Assembly: GCA_964521575.1 (NCBI GenBank)
Contig: CAZFSR010000001.1
Location: 532,358-596,357 of the forward strand
From: 79-D21 sp964521575
GTDB lineage: Bacteria > Synergistota > Synergistia > Synergistales > 79-D21
Direction of reading: 5' to 3'
Length of the DNA stretch: 64,000 nt
The notes beneath the pieces are model-generated. The model had not been told where the DNA came from and searched no databases. It worked only from the letters and a program-made list of their open reading frames with translations. Every line of letters begins with the position of its first letter. Position 1 is the stretch's first letter. Positions 1 to 8,395 of the stretch are shown here, one piece after another. Position numbers and translations under genes: made by a program.

Positions 1-1395
1 GGGTTTCAGGCCCCGACGCCCGGAGAGGGCCCGGTCGATTTCACGGATCGCTGCCCGGAGGCGGGGCCGCAAAAAACGCCAGGCCTTGGAGAGAAGGAGG
101 CCGGATAGGCGAGGCTTTGACCGGGTCGAATCGATGCGGGCGGGTCCTTCCAGGAGTATGGCCTTCGATTTCGAATGGGCCAGGATCTGGCTGGGGTAAA
201 CACTCCGGTGCCCCGAGATGAGAAAGGCAACCACGCAGCTGACGGCGGCCAGCGGCGCCGCCTTTGCCCCGAAGAGCTCGATGCCCATGATCATGGCGGC
301 GATGGGGGTGTTGGCCGCTGCAGCCAGAACCGCCACCAGCCCGATACCCGAAAAGAGGGCCCTGTCCAGGCCGAAAAGGGTGGCGAAAAGCGATCCGGAA
401 GCGGCGCCGACGAAGAAGGTGGGGGTGACGATGCCGCCGCTCCCGCCGCAGTTCAGGGTGACGGAGGTCAAAAGCGACTTGATCCAGAATGCGGCCCTGG
501 GTAGGGGTTCCCCCGCCAGGGCCGCATTGATCGTGTCGGTCCCGAGGCCAAGGTAGCGGTTTCCCGCCGCAGCGGTCACCGCCAGGAGGACGAGGCCTCC
601 GGCCAGAGGCTTTAAACAGGACGGCAGCGGCCATTTCCGGGAAAGGCGTTCCCCGAACTTGAGCGTCTCGATGTGCACGAGCGAGACCAGGCCGAAGAAG
701 ACGCCGGCAGCGACCGTCCAGGCGAGCATGTGTCCCGAGGTGCCGGGGATGAGGAACTGCGGCTGTGTTGCATGGATGACGCCGAAGCGCATGGACACAA
801 GATGGGCCGTGATGCCGCTCACGAGGGAAGGCAGGAGGATATCGGTGAGCATTTGTCCGACGTAGAGGACCTCCACCCCGAAGAGCGCCCCCGCGACGGG
901 GGTTCCGAAAACCGCGGCAAACCCCGCGGAGATGCCGCAGATGACGAGTTTTTTGCGATCAAGGTCCTCGAATCGGAAAAGGGAGGCCATGGAGGACATG
1001 AGCCCGGCGCCAATCTGCGCGCAGGGGCCTTCCTTACCGGCGGATCCGCCGGCAGCGAGGGTGATGACTGTCGCGACAAGCTTGACGGGGACGACCCGGA
1101 GGGCGATCCGCCCCTGGTGCTGGTGGATCGCCTCGATGACCTTCTCGGTCCCATGCCCGGAGGCGTCCGGGGCCAGTAACCTGACGATTGAGGCGCTGGC
1201 CAGAAGGCCGAGGGGCAGGAGGGCAAGCCGCCAGGAAGGGAGGGCTTGGATAAAAGCGATGCCCCATTCCAGGCTTAGGAGGAAAAAAGAGGCCGCGGTC
1301 CCGACCACTGCGCCTGCGAGGGTGGAAAGCAGGAGCCACTTGGCAAGGCTGTAGGAGAGGACGGCAAGTTCCTTTATTTCGTGGTCGTCGGCCAT
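1..1395 (-). CDS. CLC-family chloride channel/transporter (3' end beyond the window)
   Basis: Integral membrane protein of the CLC family, which exchanges or conducts chloride (or fluoride/nitrate) across the inner membrane. The frame is open from an ATG at 1395 to base 1, giving at least 465 residues; the stop lies outside the window. The start is preceded by a GAGGTGA ribosome binding site. The CLC filter motif GSAGKEGP is visible near residues 117-124, with the gating glutamate at about residue 122. A second family signature, GGSGGIVTPTF, lies further on. Many hydrophobic helices follow. Which anion is moved, and whether it is a channel or an H+ antiporter, cannot be read from this part. 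It is separated from the selenium genes by a short gap and is probably an independent unit. Confidence 0.9.
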   Translation of the reverse strand, partial: MADDHEIKELAVLSYSLAKWLLLSTLAGAVVGTAASFFLLSLEWGIAFIQALPSWRLALLPLGLLASASIVRLLAPDASGHGTEKVIEAIHQHQGRIALRVVPVKLVATVITLAAGGSAGKEGPCAQIGAGLMSSMASLFRFEDLDRKKLVICGISAGFAAVFGTPVAGALFGVEVLYVGQMLTDILLPSLVSGITAHLVSMRFGVIHATQPQFLIPGTSGHMLAWTVAAGVFFGLVSLVHIETLKFGERLSRKWPLPSCLKPLAGGLVLLAVTAAAGNRYLGLGTDTINAALAGEPLPRAAFWIKSLLTSVTLNCGGSGGIVTPTFFVGAASGSLFATLFGLDRALFSGIGLVAVLAAAANTPIAAMIMGIELFGAKAAPLAAVSCVVAFLISGHRSVYPSQILAHSKSKAILLEGPARIDSTRSKPRLSGLLLSKAWRFLRPRLRAAIREIDRALSGRRGLKP

Positions 1396-1529
1396 TCGGT
1401 TCTGTCACCTCGGCGGGGCGGGTGCGCTAAAGCGGCTTCAGCCGAAAGCCTGCCGATAGCCGCTTCATCCTAAGCAGGGGGGCGGGCCCTGTCAATGCCA
1501 AAGGCCACGGGTTCCCCGGCCCAGCCGGT

Positions 1530-2711
1530 TCAGGAGCGGCGCGTTTCGCGAATTAACGTGGAAAGGGCCTCCAGGCAGAGGTCGATCTCCTCTTCGGTGT
1601 TGAAGAAACCGGGGGAGATCCGCAAGGCTCCCTGCGGGAAAGATCCCAGGGTCTTGTGGGCGGCGGGGGAGCAGTGCAGGCCGGGCCGGGTCTCGATGCC
1701 CCAGCGGTCGGCCAGTTCCAGGGCTGCCCGCCCGTTGTCCAGGTTTTCGAGGTTGAAAGCAAAAACCGGGAGGCGGCCTTCCATCGTCCGTCGCCCGTAG
1801 ATCGTGAGCCAGGGTATTCCAAGAAGACCGGCGAGCAGCCTCTCCCCCAGTTCGTCCTCTCTCCGGCGAACGGTTTCCATCCCGGTTTCCTCCAGCCAGT
1901 CGAGCGAAGCCAAAAGACCCGCCAGGCCAGGCAGGTTCGGTGTCCCGGCCTCGAACTTGTCGGGCAGGACCGCGGGTTGGACCTCTTCGTGGGAAAAACT
2001 CCCGGTTCCTCCTTCAATTAAGGGACGGCAGAAGTTGGCGAAATCGTCCCGCCAGAGGATACCGCCGGTTCCCTGGGGTCCCAGGAGCGCCTTGTGCCCC
2101 GTGAAGCAGCAGGCGGCCAGTTTCCAGCCCGTCGCGTCGATCGGGAGCACCCCGGCCGTCTGGGCCGTGTCCAGGACGAGGGGGACCCCTGCCGAATCGC
2201 AAAGCGGCGCAAGCCGGTCCAGGTCCTGCACCGTTCCGCAGACGTTGCTGGCATGGCTCAGCACGACGAGGTCGAGCCCCTTTTCCAATTCCGCGGCCAG
2301 GGTTTCGGGTTCGAGGATGCCTTCCGTCGTGCACGGCATGACAGTGATCGACACTCCATCGCTTTCCAGGCGCCGGAGGGGGCGCATGACGGCGTTGTGT
2401 TCCATCGAGGACGTGGCTGCCCGCATCCCTGGCCGGAGAAAGCCCTTCAGGACGACGTTGAGCGCCTCGGTCACGTTGGCCGTGAAGGTGACGTTTCTCG
2501 GGTCGGCATCGGGACCGCCGAAAAGGGCGGCGATTTTCAAGCGGCAGGTCGTCACCATGTCGAGGGTTCCCAGGTCCCGCTGTGAAGCCGAACCGCGGGC
2601 GAGGTTGGCCCCCCGGCCCTCGAGGAAGGCCGCCATGGCCGCTGCCACGCATTTCGGCTTCGGCCACGTGGTGGCCGCGTTGTTCAGGTAATGCGAGCTT
2701 TCACGTTCCAT
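1530..2711 (-). CDS. Class V aminotransferase, cysteine desulfurase-like, of the selenium module
   Basis: PLP enzyme of the cysteine desulfurase/selenocysteine lyase superfamily, 393 residues. It would remove sulfur or selenium from cysteine or selenocysteine as a protein-bound persulfide/selenide. The PLP lysine is K207 in FTGHKALLGPQGTGG, and a candidate catalytic cysteine is C347 in TRPGLHCSPA. The start ATG at 2711 sits behind AGGAGG; the same frame stays open upstream, but that stretch overlaps selD and is not needed. A subgroup of this family is repeatedly found beside selD, yedF and yedE, as here, which suggests selenium delivery to SelD rather than general Fe-S assembly. It is probably co-transcribed with selD, 26 bases upstream. 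Confidence 0.9.
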   Translation of the reverse strand: MERESSHYLNNAATTWPKPKCVAAAMAAFLEGRGANLARGSASQRDLGTLDMVTTCRLKIAALFGGPDADPRNVTFTANVTEALNVVLKGFLRPGMRAATSSMEHNAVMRPLRRLESDGVSITVMPCTTEGILEPETLAAELEKGLDLVVLSHASNVCGTVQDLDRLAPLCDSAGVPLVLDTAQTAGVLPIDATGWKLAACCFTGHKALLGPQGTGGILWRDDFANFCRPLIEGGTGSFSHEEVQPAVLPDKFEAGTPNLPGLAGLLASLDWLEETGMETVRRREDELGERLLAGLLGIPWLTIYGRRTMEGRLPVFAFNLENLDNGRAALELADRWGIETRPGLHCSPAAHKTLGSFPQGALRISPGFFNTEEEIDLCLEALSTLIRETRRS

Positions 2712-2737
2712 ATGCTCCTCCTTTCGGAAGGCCGGTT

Positions 2738-3772
2738 TCAGAAACGGATTCTTCCCGTGCCGTCCCGGAATCGGCCGATCACCCGGCTTTCCGGGGCGCA
2801 TCCGCTTTGGCAGAGATCCAGCAAGGCGCGCGCCGGTTCGGGGTCGACGGCCAGCAGCAGTCCTCCGGAGGTCTGGGGATCGAACAGCAGGTCCTGGAGT
2901 TTCAGGGGCAGCTTTTCCAAGCCTTCGGTCCTGGGGGAGTAAAGCTCCCGGTTCCGGTAGGTTCCGGCCGGGATCAACCCCATGTCGGCCAACTCGATGA
3001 CTCCCGGGAAGGCGGGAAGGGCCCCCGGTTCGAGGAAGCAATCCACGTTTCCCGCGGAAAGCATGTCGAGCAAATGGCCCGCAAGGCCGAACCCCGTGAC
3101 GTCGGTGCAGGCATGCACGGCGAGGTGAAGGCGGTCATCCAGGTGCAGTGGAAGATCGTTGAGCCGGGCCATGGAATCGAACACCGGTTTCGTGTTTAGC
3201 ATTTCCGCCATTTCCGCCTTGACCGCCGTCGTGCAGAGGCCGGTCCCCAGAGGTTTCGTCAGGATCAGGACGTCTCCGGGGCGGGCTCCGGACACGCGCC
3301 AGATCCTGTCTCGCGAGACTTCCCCGAAAACGGCTAGGCCGTATTTCGGTTCCTCGTCCTCGACGCTGTGCCCGCCCGCCAGGACGGCTCCCGCCTCGAT
3401 CACCTTCGACTGTCCGCCCTTGAGGACGGACTCCAAAAGCTCCAGGGGTTCGCAGTGGACAGGGAAGCCCACGATATTGAGGGCAACCAAAGGCCTCCCT
3501 CCCATGGCGAAGACGTCGCTCAGGGAGTTGGCTGCGGCGATTTGCCCCCAGAGTTCCGGGTCGTCCACGATGGGGGTGATGAAGTCCAGCGTCAGGATCC
3601 CGACGCGCTTTTCGTCGATGGCCCACATCGCGGCATCTTCCCCGTGGTCCCAGCCTGTCAGGAGGCGCCCCCCGGGGTCGGGTTTCAAGGATTTAAGCAG
3701 TCTTTCCAGGTCCGCCGGACCGATCTTGGCCGCTCAGCCGCTGGTCCGGGCCATTTCCGTCAGCCTTCTCAC
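2738..3772 (-). CDS. selD: Selenophosphate synthetase SelD, selenoprotein with in-frame UGA
   Basis: Makes selenophosphate from selenide and ATP, the selenium donor for selenocysteine-tRNA. Read from a GTG at 3772, nine bases behind AGGAGG, the protein begins VRRLTEMARTSG, then UGA (3734-3736), then AAKIGP. The UGA occupies the position where SelD proteins carry the catalytic Cys or Sec in SGC/U-AAKIGP, so it is best decoded as selenocysteine at residue 13. The product is then 344 residues, the normal SelD size. Further family motifs are PGDVLILTKPLGTG, DVTGFGLAGHL and FDPQTSGGLL. Automatic gene calling would start it at an internal TTG (3688) and lose the active site. A small stem-loop follows the UGA (listed separately). 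Neighbours are a cysteine desulfurase-like gene, yedF and yedE. Confidence 0.93.
3709..3721 (-). promoter_or_regulatory. Candidate bacterial SECIS stem-loop of selD
   Basis: On the coding strand, 12 bases after the UGA codon, GGTCC-GGC-GGACC forms a perfect five-pair stem with a GGC loop. Bacterial SECIS elements lie inside the coding region just downstream of the UGA and are bound by SelB, so both place and shape fit. The flanking bases may add weaker pairs. The assignment is by position and folding only. Confidence 0.55.
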
Positions 3773-3833
3773 GGAGGATCGCCTCCTTCCTTTTCCTGCT
3801 TTTTTCCGGTCTGTTGTTCTTGCTTTGCAGACG

Positions 3834-4055
3834 CTACTTCTCCAGGGTGAGCCTGAAGCCCCCCTGCCCGGTTTCTTCCCAGGTCCCCTTCCAGTTCATG
3901 CGGCTTGCCAGCCGCAGCACGTTCTCCCTCGAGGTGACCGTGTCGACCAGCACTTCGACCGTTCCCTGCCCCGCGGACTCCAGGGCGGCCTTCGTTTCCA
4001 GGACGGGCTGGGGGCAGGAAAGCCCCCGTGCGTCCACGAGTATCTTACCAGTCAT
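3834..4055 (-). CDS. yedF: TusA/SirA-like sulfurtransferase, short YedF-like protein
   Basis: Small cytoplasmic protein of 73 residues with the TusA/SirA fold. The signature Cys-Pro is seen in DARGLSCPQPVLETKAALE, C14 being the persulfide or selenide carrier. YedF proteins usually have a second DsrE-like domain and about 200 residues; here only the first domain is present and translation ends at TAG. It sits between yedE and selD, and this order is a known selenium-metabolism neighbourhood, so a role in handing selenium to SelD is inferred. The start ATG at 4055 was chosen because the protein then begins MTGKILVDARGL, as in relatives. The frame remains open upstream through yedE only because of GC-rich codon bias. 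Confidence 0.85.
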   Translation of the reverse strand: MTGKILVDARGLSCPQPVLETKAALESAGQGTVEVLVDTVTSRENVLRLASRMNWKGTWEETGQGGFRLTLEK

Positions 4056-4069
4056 GACCGGATCCCTCC

Positions 4070-5170
4070 CTAGGCGGAAACGCGTCCGCGGTTGAAAAAG
4101 CCTACGGCCAGGCAGAAAATCATCCCGACGGCAAAAGCCGTCAATGCGTAGGGCCCAGGGCCCTTGGCGCTGCTGGCGAAGCTGAAGTTGTGGGCCACGG
4201 CGGCCCCGACGATCAGGCCCATGACGAAGAGGGCCGCATCGTTGTCCCCCTCGCCGCTCATGATGAGCTGGCGTCCGGGGCAGCCGCCCGCCAGGGTGAA
4301 GGCCAGCCCCGACAGGACCATGCCCAGGAAGTTCCAGAGGGCGTTCGTGTGGGCCACGGGTTGTCCCGTGAAGCCGGCCTTGAACTGGCCCAGCACGACG
4401 TTGGTGCCGACGGCGGCAACGACGAGGGCGATGATGCCGTAGAAGAGGTGCGGGTCCTTCAGCATGAACAGGTCGCGCAGCGCCCCGACCGTGCAGAAGC
4501 GGCTGCGCTGGGCCATCCACCCGATCAGGAGTCCCACGCCCAGGGCGATGAAGGCCGGGGCGTGCATGGAGCCGGGCCCTTCCTTGGAGAAGAAGATCGG
4601 GCCTGTGGGAAGGCCCGCCGCGTCGCGGCCGAACTGGGGGGCCAGCAGCAGCAGGACGAGGAGGAGGACCGAAAGAACGGGCATGACCAGCCCGGATGCC
4701 TTCGCGGTGGGGGCGCTCCTTCCCAGGTTGAAGCCGTTCCAGAGAAACGCGATGCCGATGCCGACCCCTGCCGCCAGGCCCGCGATGCCCCAAAGGGCGT
4801 TGAGGTCGCCGCCGGAAAGGCGCAAATAGGCCCTCCATGGGCAGCCCAGGAAGATCAGGGCCCCGATCATGGCGAAAACGCCCAGGAAGAAGCGGATGAT
4901 GGGGGCCGACCCGGCTCGCGGCCTGTACTCCCGGTAGACCAGCGCGGAGACGAAGCTGCCGAGGATGAAGCCCGCGATCTCCGGCCTCAGGTACTGGACG
5001 ACGGCGGCCCGGTGAAGTCCCAGCGCGCCGGCGATGTCGCGGCCGAAGCAGGCGACGCAGACCCCCATGTTCCCGGGATTGCCGAGGAACACGAGGACGG
5101 GGGCGAGGACCCCCACGACCGCTCCGGTCAGTGTCGGGCCGAAGCGGGACATCAGGAAACGGTTGAGCAA
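4070..5170 (-). CDS. yedE: YedE-type selenium metabolism membrane protein
   Basis: Polytopic inner-membrane protein of the YeeE/YedE family (366 residues), thought to import or handle thiosulfate-like or selenium compounds. It has about ten hydrophobic helices. Conserved cysteines occur in GVCVACFG, GCPWRAY, SRFCTVGALRD and GGCPGRQLIMSGEGD; the last two are the characteristic YeeE/YedE half-repeat motifs. The start is TTG at 5170, eight bases behind GGGAGGTG. It is the first gene of the selenium operon yedE-yedF-selD-csd-like. The substrate is inferred from context. Confidence 0.88.
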   Translation of the reverse strand: MLNRFLMSRFGPTLTGAVVGVLAPVLVFLGNPGNMGVCVACFGRDIAGALGLHRAAVVQYLRPEIAGFILGSFVSALVYREYRPRAGSAPIIRFFLGVFAMIGALIFLGCPWRAYLRLSGGDLNALWGIAGLAAGVGIGIAFLWNGFNLGRSAPTAKASGLVMPVLSVLLLVLLLLAPQFGRDAAGLPTGPIFFSKEGPGSMHAPAFIALGVGLLIGWMAQRSRFCTVGALRDLFMLKDPHLFYGIIALVVAAVGTNVVLGQFKAGFTGQPVAHTNALWNFLGMVLSGLAFTLAGGCPGRQLIMSGEGDNDAALFVMGLIVGAAVAHNFSFASSAKGPGPYALTAFAVGMIFCLAVGFFNRGRVSA

Positions 5171-5317
5171 GGTCGAAGCACCTCCCTATGAGTGTTTGCA
5201 CTTCGGGCAGGGAGCATGCCGCAGCGAACCGCAGGCGGTTGTCTTTTTTCAGGCCGGATGGGGTGCGGGGATCCTCAGGAGAGGGTGGAAACGGGGGAAA
5301 GGGAGCACCGCACCGAC

Positions 5318-5336
5318 GTGCGCGCGCCGCGCGCAC
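5318..5336. repeat. Perfect inverted repeat GTGCGCGCG-C-CGCGCGCAC
   Basis: Two nine-base arms are separated by a single C. It lies in the yedE-oadB divergent spacer, about 140 bases before the oadB promoter. There is no T-run on either side, so it does not look like a terminator. A repressor site for either operon is possible. Short GC palindromes also arise by chance in GC-rich DNA. Confidence 0.4.
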
Positions 5337-5476
5337 CATCGATCCGGCTTCACCGGCAGGCGATCATGCGGATCATGCGATGCCCTCCCCTCGTGAAATC
5401 TGGAAAACGTCTCATTCTAGGTTCACGATTGAAAGGCTGTCAAGCGAAAGGAAGGATCGTCCGGATAGGGGTTCTG

Positions 5477-5485
5477 TGGGATAAT
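5477..5485 (+). promoter_or_regulatory. Extended -10 promoter element of oadB
   Basis: TGG-GATAAT is a TGn extended -10 with five of six consensus bases in the hexamer, 65 bases upstream of the oadB start. No good -35 hexamer is seen 16-18 bases further up, which is usual for extended -10 promoters. Confidence 0.45.
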
Positions 5486-5549
5486 ATTCTCTTGTCCGAA
5501 AAGGACGGCCAGCAGCTTCCAGCTCGAAAAAACGAAGGAGGAAACAAGG

Positions 5550-6671
5550 ATGGATGCCTTTCTGGCAGGTTTTGCCGCCTTGACCATCAAGCAGGTGATC
5601 ATGCTGGGCGTTGGCGGGATCCTGCTTTACCTCGCCATCGCGAAGGAGTACGAACCCGCCCTGCTCTTGCCCATGGGGTTCGGGGCGATCCTGGTGAACA
5701 TCCCGCTTTCGGCCGCGGTGACGCACATGTTCGACGGCAAGCTGCAGGAGGGAGCCCTGAGCCTTCTCTTCAACATGGGGATCGCCACGGAGCTCTTTCC
5801 CTTGCTGATTTTCCTGGCGGTGGGGGCCATGATCGACTTCACGCCCCTTTTCCTGAATCCCCTGATGTTCCTCTTCGGTCTCACGGCCCAGGCCGGGATC
5901 TTCCTGACGATGGGGCTGGCCCTCGTTTTCGGTTTCGACGTCCGGGAGGCGGCTTCCATCGGCATCATCGGCGCGGCGGACGGCCCCACGTCCATCTACG
6001 TCGCGTCGAAGTTCGCGCCGCACCTCCTGGGCCCGATCTCCGTGGCGGCCTATTCCTACATGGCGCTGGTCCCGCTGATCCAGCCGCCCGTCATCAAGGC
6101 CCTCACCACGAGGGCCGAACGCCGGATCCCCATGGCCTACAGCGAGCGGGAGGTCTCGAAGGCGCTAAAGATCGGCTTCCCCATCGCCGTCACCGTCATC
6201 GCGGGATTTTTTGCCCCCGCATCGGTGGCCCTCATCGGATTTTTGATGTTCGGCAACCTCATCCGGGAGAGCGGCGTCGTCGACCGTCTCTCGAAGGGGG
6301 CCCAGAACGAGCTGGCCAACATCGTCACCCTGCTGTTGGGCCTGGCCATTTCCACCACCCTTGCCGCGGACCGGTTCCTTCAGCCCACGACCCTGGTCAT
6401 CATCGCCATGGGCCTAGTGGCCTTCGTCCTGGACACGGGGGCGGGGGTCCTGTCGGCCAAGCTCCTGAACCTGTTCCGCACCGAAAAGGTGAACCCCATG
6501 GTGGGAGCCGCAGGCATCTCGGCCTTTCCCATGTCGGCCCGGGTCATCCAGAAGCTTGGGCAGAAGGAGGACCCGCAGAATTTCCTCCTCATGCACGCCG
6601 TGAGCGCCAACGTGTCGGGGCAGATCGGGTCCGTCCTGGCGGGGGGCATCCTCCTGGCGGTGCTGGCATGA
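5550..6671 (+). CDS. oadB: Sodium-translocating decarboxylase beta subunit (OadB/GcdB family)
   Basis: Membrane subunit of biotin-dependent Na+-pumping decarboxylases. It decarboxylates carboxybiotin and moves Na+ outward. The protein (373 residues) carries the conserved aspartate motif IGAADGPTSIY and the C-terminal SANVSGQIGSVLAGG motif, both part of the Na+ path, amid many hydrophobic helices. Start ATG follows GAAGGAGG. No carboxyltransferase alpha subunit or biotin carrier gene is adjacent. Instead the stop overlaps the start of an acyl-CoA ligase-like gene (ATGA), and a gamma-subunit-like gene lies about 30 kb away. The substrate (oxaloacetate, methylmalonyl-CoA, glutaconyl-CoA or other) is therefore open. 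Confidence 0.93.
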   Translation: MDAFLAGFAALTIKQVIMLGVGGILLYLAIAKEYEPALLLPMGFGAILVNIPLSAAVTHMFDGKLQEGALSLLFNMGIATELFPLLIFLAVGAMIDFTPLFLNPLMFLFGLTAQAGIFLTMGLALVFGFDVREAASIGIIGAADGPTSIYVASKFAPHLLGPISVAAYSYMALVPLIQPPVIKALTTRAERRIPMAYSEREVSKALKIGFPIAVTVIAGFFAPASVALIGFLMFGNLIRESGVVDRLSKGAQNELANIVTLLLGLAISTTLAADRFLQPTTLVIIAMGLVAFVLDTGAGVLSAKLLNLFRTEKVNPMVGAAGISAFPMSARVIQKLGQKEDPQNFLLMHAVSANVSGQIGSVLAGGILLAVLA

Positions 6672-8395
6672 ATCGGTTCTCTGAAGCGCTGGCGCCTTAC
6701 GCCGAAGGCTTCCTCGAGGCCGATGGGCCGTTTTTGGATTTCATCGGCCTGGAAAAATCCGGGCTCCCCTCCTTGCGGGCCTGGACCCGCCGCGAGTTCT
6801 GGGACCTGGCCTGCAAGGCCGCTTCCGTTCTCCGCCGATACGGGCTCGGAAAGGGGCACCGGTTCCTCTGCGGATTTGGCGAAAACCGTTTCGAGGACCT
6901 GGCCTTCAGGCTCGCCGCGGTGATGACCGGGGCGGTTCCGGTGACCGTCAACTGGCAGGCCGACAGCGCGGAACAGGCGTCCTACAAGGTTCGGGTGACC
7001 GGATGCCGGCTGATCCTCCACGACGGTTCCTTCAGCCCGGAACTGCGGGAGGCCCTGGAGAAAAGCTTCCCGGAGATCCCGCGGTTCGAGACGGAGGGCC
7101 TGGAATCGGAGGAGCCCCTGCCGGAAGGGGAATTCCGCCCGGACGTGTGCCTTTCGGACGACCGGATCGTCATCTTCACCTCGGGAACGACGGGCAACCC
7201 GAAGGGGGTCTGCCTTTCCTACGCCAACTACGAAAACAACGCCGCGGCCCTTGGCCGCGGACTCCTTGGACTGGAGCCGGGCTCGCCCGCAATGGCCCTG
7301 GTCGTCAACCCTCTACACCACACGAACTCGAGCGCCGTCACGGACTGCTTTTTTCGCCACGCGGCCGGGCGCGTGACGATGCTCTCCCGCTACGGGACGG
7401 CCTATTGGAAGGTTCTTGCCGCGGTGGCCGAATCGGCGCCGGAGGGCAGCGCGAATTTCGCCTTCACGGTGGCCCGGCATTTCGACTTCCTGGATCAGCT
7501 GGCTGCTTCGGGAGGTCTCCCGGTCCCGGAAGACCGGTTGAAAAGGGCGATGGGCCGGTTCGAGTTCGTGATCGGCTCCGCGCCGGTCGGGCCGACGACC
7601 GTCCAGCGCCTGCAGAAGTGGTCTGGGCGTGTTCCCATGGTCCGCTTCGGGTCTACCGAAAGTACGTTCCAGGTTTCGGGGATCACGGCAAGCACATCCC
7701 AGGAGGCTCGCCTTCGGGCTTTCGAACAGGGTTGGAACTCATCTTTCCAGCCGGGCTATTTCATCGGGCGCCCCCACCCGCCCCACACGGAGCTGGAAAT
7801 CGTGCGGGGGATAGATCCGGCCGGGCCCGGCTTCATGGCCGAGTGCGGAGAAGGGGAGCCCGGATACCTGGTCAGCCGGGGGGGCCATATCATGAAGGGA
7901 ACCGTCCAGGATGAAGGCCGTCCGCCCGCCGCCGTCCACGACGGCTGGTATACCGGTTTCCGGGACATCGGGTTTTACCTTCGGGACGCGCAGGACGGGC
8001 ATAGGAACTTCTACTGGGTCGAAAGGGATTCCGCCCTTTTGATCCGTGGAGGGGCCAACACGGCCTGTGATGCAGTGGGCGCCGAGCTGGGGCGCTTCCT
8101 TGAAGCGAGGTACGGCCTTTCTTCGGGGGATGTCGACCTGGCCGTTGTCGGGCTGCGCCTCGAAAGCGAGCACGAGGATAGCTGCTGCGTCACCATCGAG
8201 CTGAAAACTTCGGCAGCAGCTAAACTAGGGCCCGAGCTTGAACGCACCTTCATCCGGGAAGCCCGGGCTGCGGTTTCCAAGGGGGCAAGGCCCGACAGGC
8301 TTCGCTTCGGTCCCGTTCCGCGCACATTCAAGGGTTCCGTCAGGGTGGGAGAGCTCAAGAAAGCCTGGATGGAGGATCTCCCCGGTAAAGGCTAG
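6668..8395 (+). CDS. AMP-binding enzyme, acyl-CoA ligase-like
   Basis: Adenylate-forming enzyme (575 residues) that should activate a carboxylic acid with ATP and probably pass it to CoA. The P-loop IFTSGTTGNPKG (about residue 170-181) and the A5-like VRFGSTES are clear. The A7/A8 region is divergent (TGFRDIGFYL, IRGGANTACD) and the C-terminal lysine motif reads PRTFKGSVR rather than the usual SGK, so the catalytic lysine is probably the K in TFK. The ATG at 6668 overlaps the oadB stop by four bases, implying translational coupling with the Na+ pump subunit. Its TAG shares a CTAG with the stop of the convergent V-ATPase B gene. The acid substrate is unknown. Confidence 0.85.
   Translation: MNRFSEALAPYAEGFLEADGPFLDFIGLEKSGLPSLRAWTRREFWDLACKAASVLRRYGLGKGHRFLCGFGENRFEDLAFRLAAVMTGAVPVTVNWQADSAEQASYKVRVTGCRLILHDGSFSPELREALEKSFPEIPRFETEGLESEEPLPEGEFRPDVCLSDDRIVIFTSGTTGNPKGVCLSYANYENNAAALGRGLLGLEPGSPAMALVVNPLHHTNSSAVTDCFFRHAAGRVTMLSRYGTAYWKVLAAVAESAPEGSANFAFTVARHFDFLDQLAASGGLPVPEDRLKRAMGRFEFVIGSAPVGPTTVQRLQKWSGRVPMVRFGSTESTFQVSGITASTSQEARLRAFEQGWNSSFQPGYFIGRPHPPHTELEIVRGIDPAGPGFMAECGEGEPGYLVSRGGHIMKGTVQDEGRPPAAVHDGWYTGFRDIGFYLRDAQDGHRNFYWVERDSALLIRGGANTACDAVGAELGRFLEARYGLSSGDVDLAVVGLRLESEHEDSCCVTIELKTSAAAKLGPELERTFIREARAAVSKGARPDRLRFGPVPRTFKGSVRVGELKKAWMEDLPGKG

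Larger units (their letters stand above)
5171..5549. other. Intergenic region between divergent yedE and oadB
   Basis: This 379-base divergent spacer holds no convincing gene. It contains a perfect GC palindrome (5318-5336), an extended -10 promoter element for oadB (5477-5485) and the oadB ribosome binding site GAAGGAGG. The yedE side has GGGAGGTG but no clear -10/-35 pair. Open frames crossing it continue into neighbouring shadow frames and lack ribosome binding sites. Confidence 0.7.

Noticed and set aside
2712..3041. Longer N-terminus for the cysteine desulfurase-like gene
   Set aside because: The extension runs antiphase through selD; ATG 2711 has an AGGAGG and gives the family-normal N-terminus.
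3686..3736. selD read as a broken gene because of the stop codon near its 5' end
   Set aside because: The stop is UGA exactly at the catalytic Sec/Cys position, the frame is intact on both sides, and a SECIS-like hairpin follows.
5318..5336. GC palindrome as an intrinsic terminator
   Set aside because: No T-run follows on either strand and both flanking genes point away from it.
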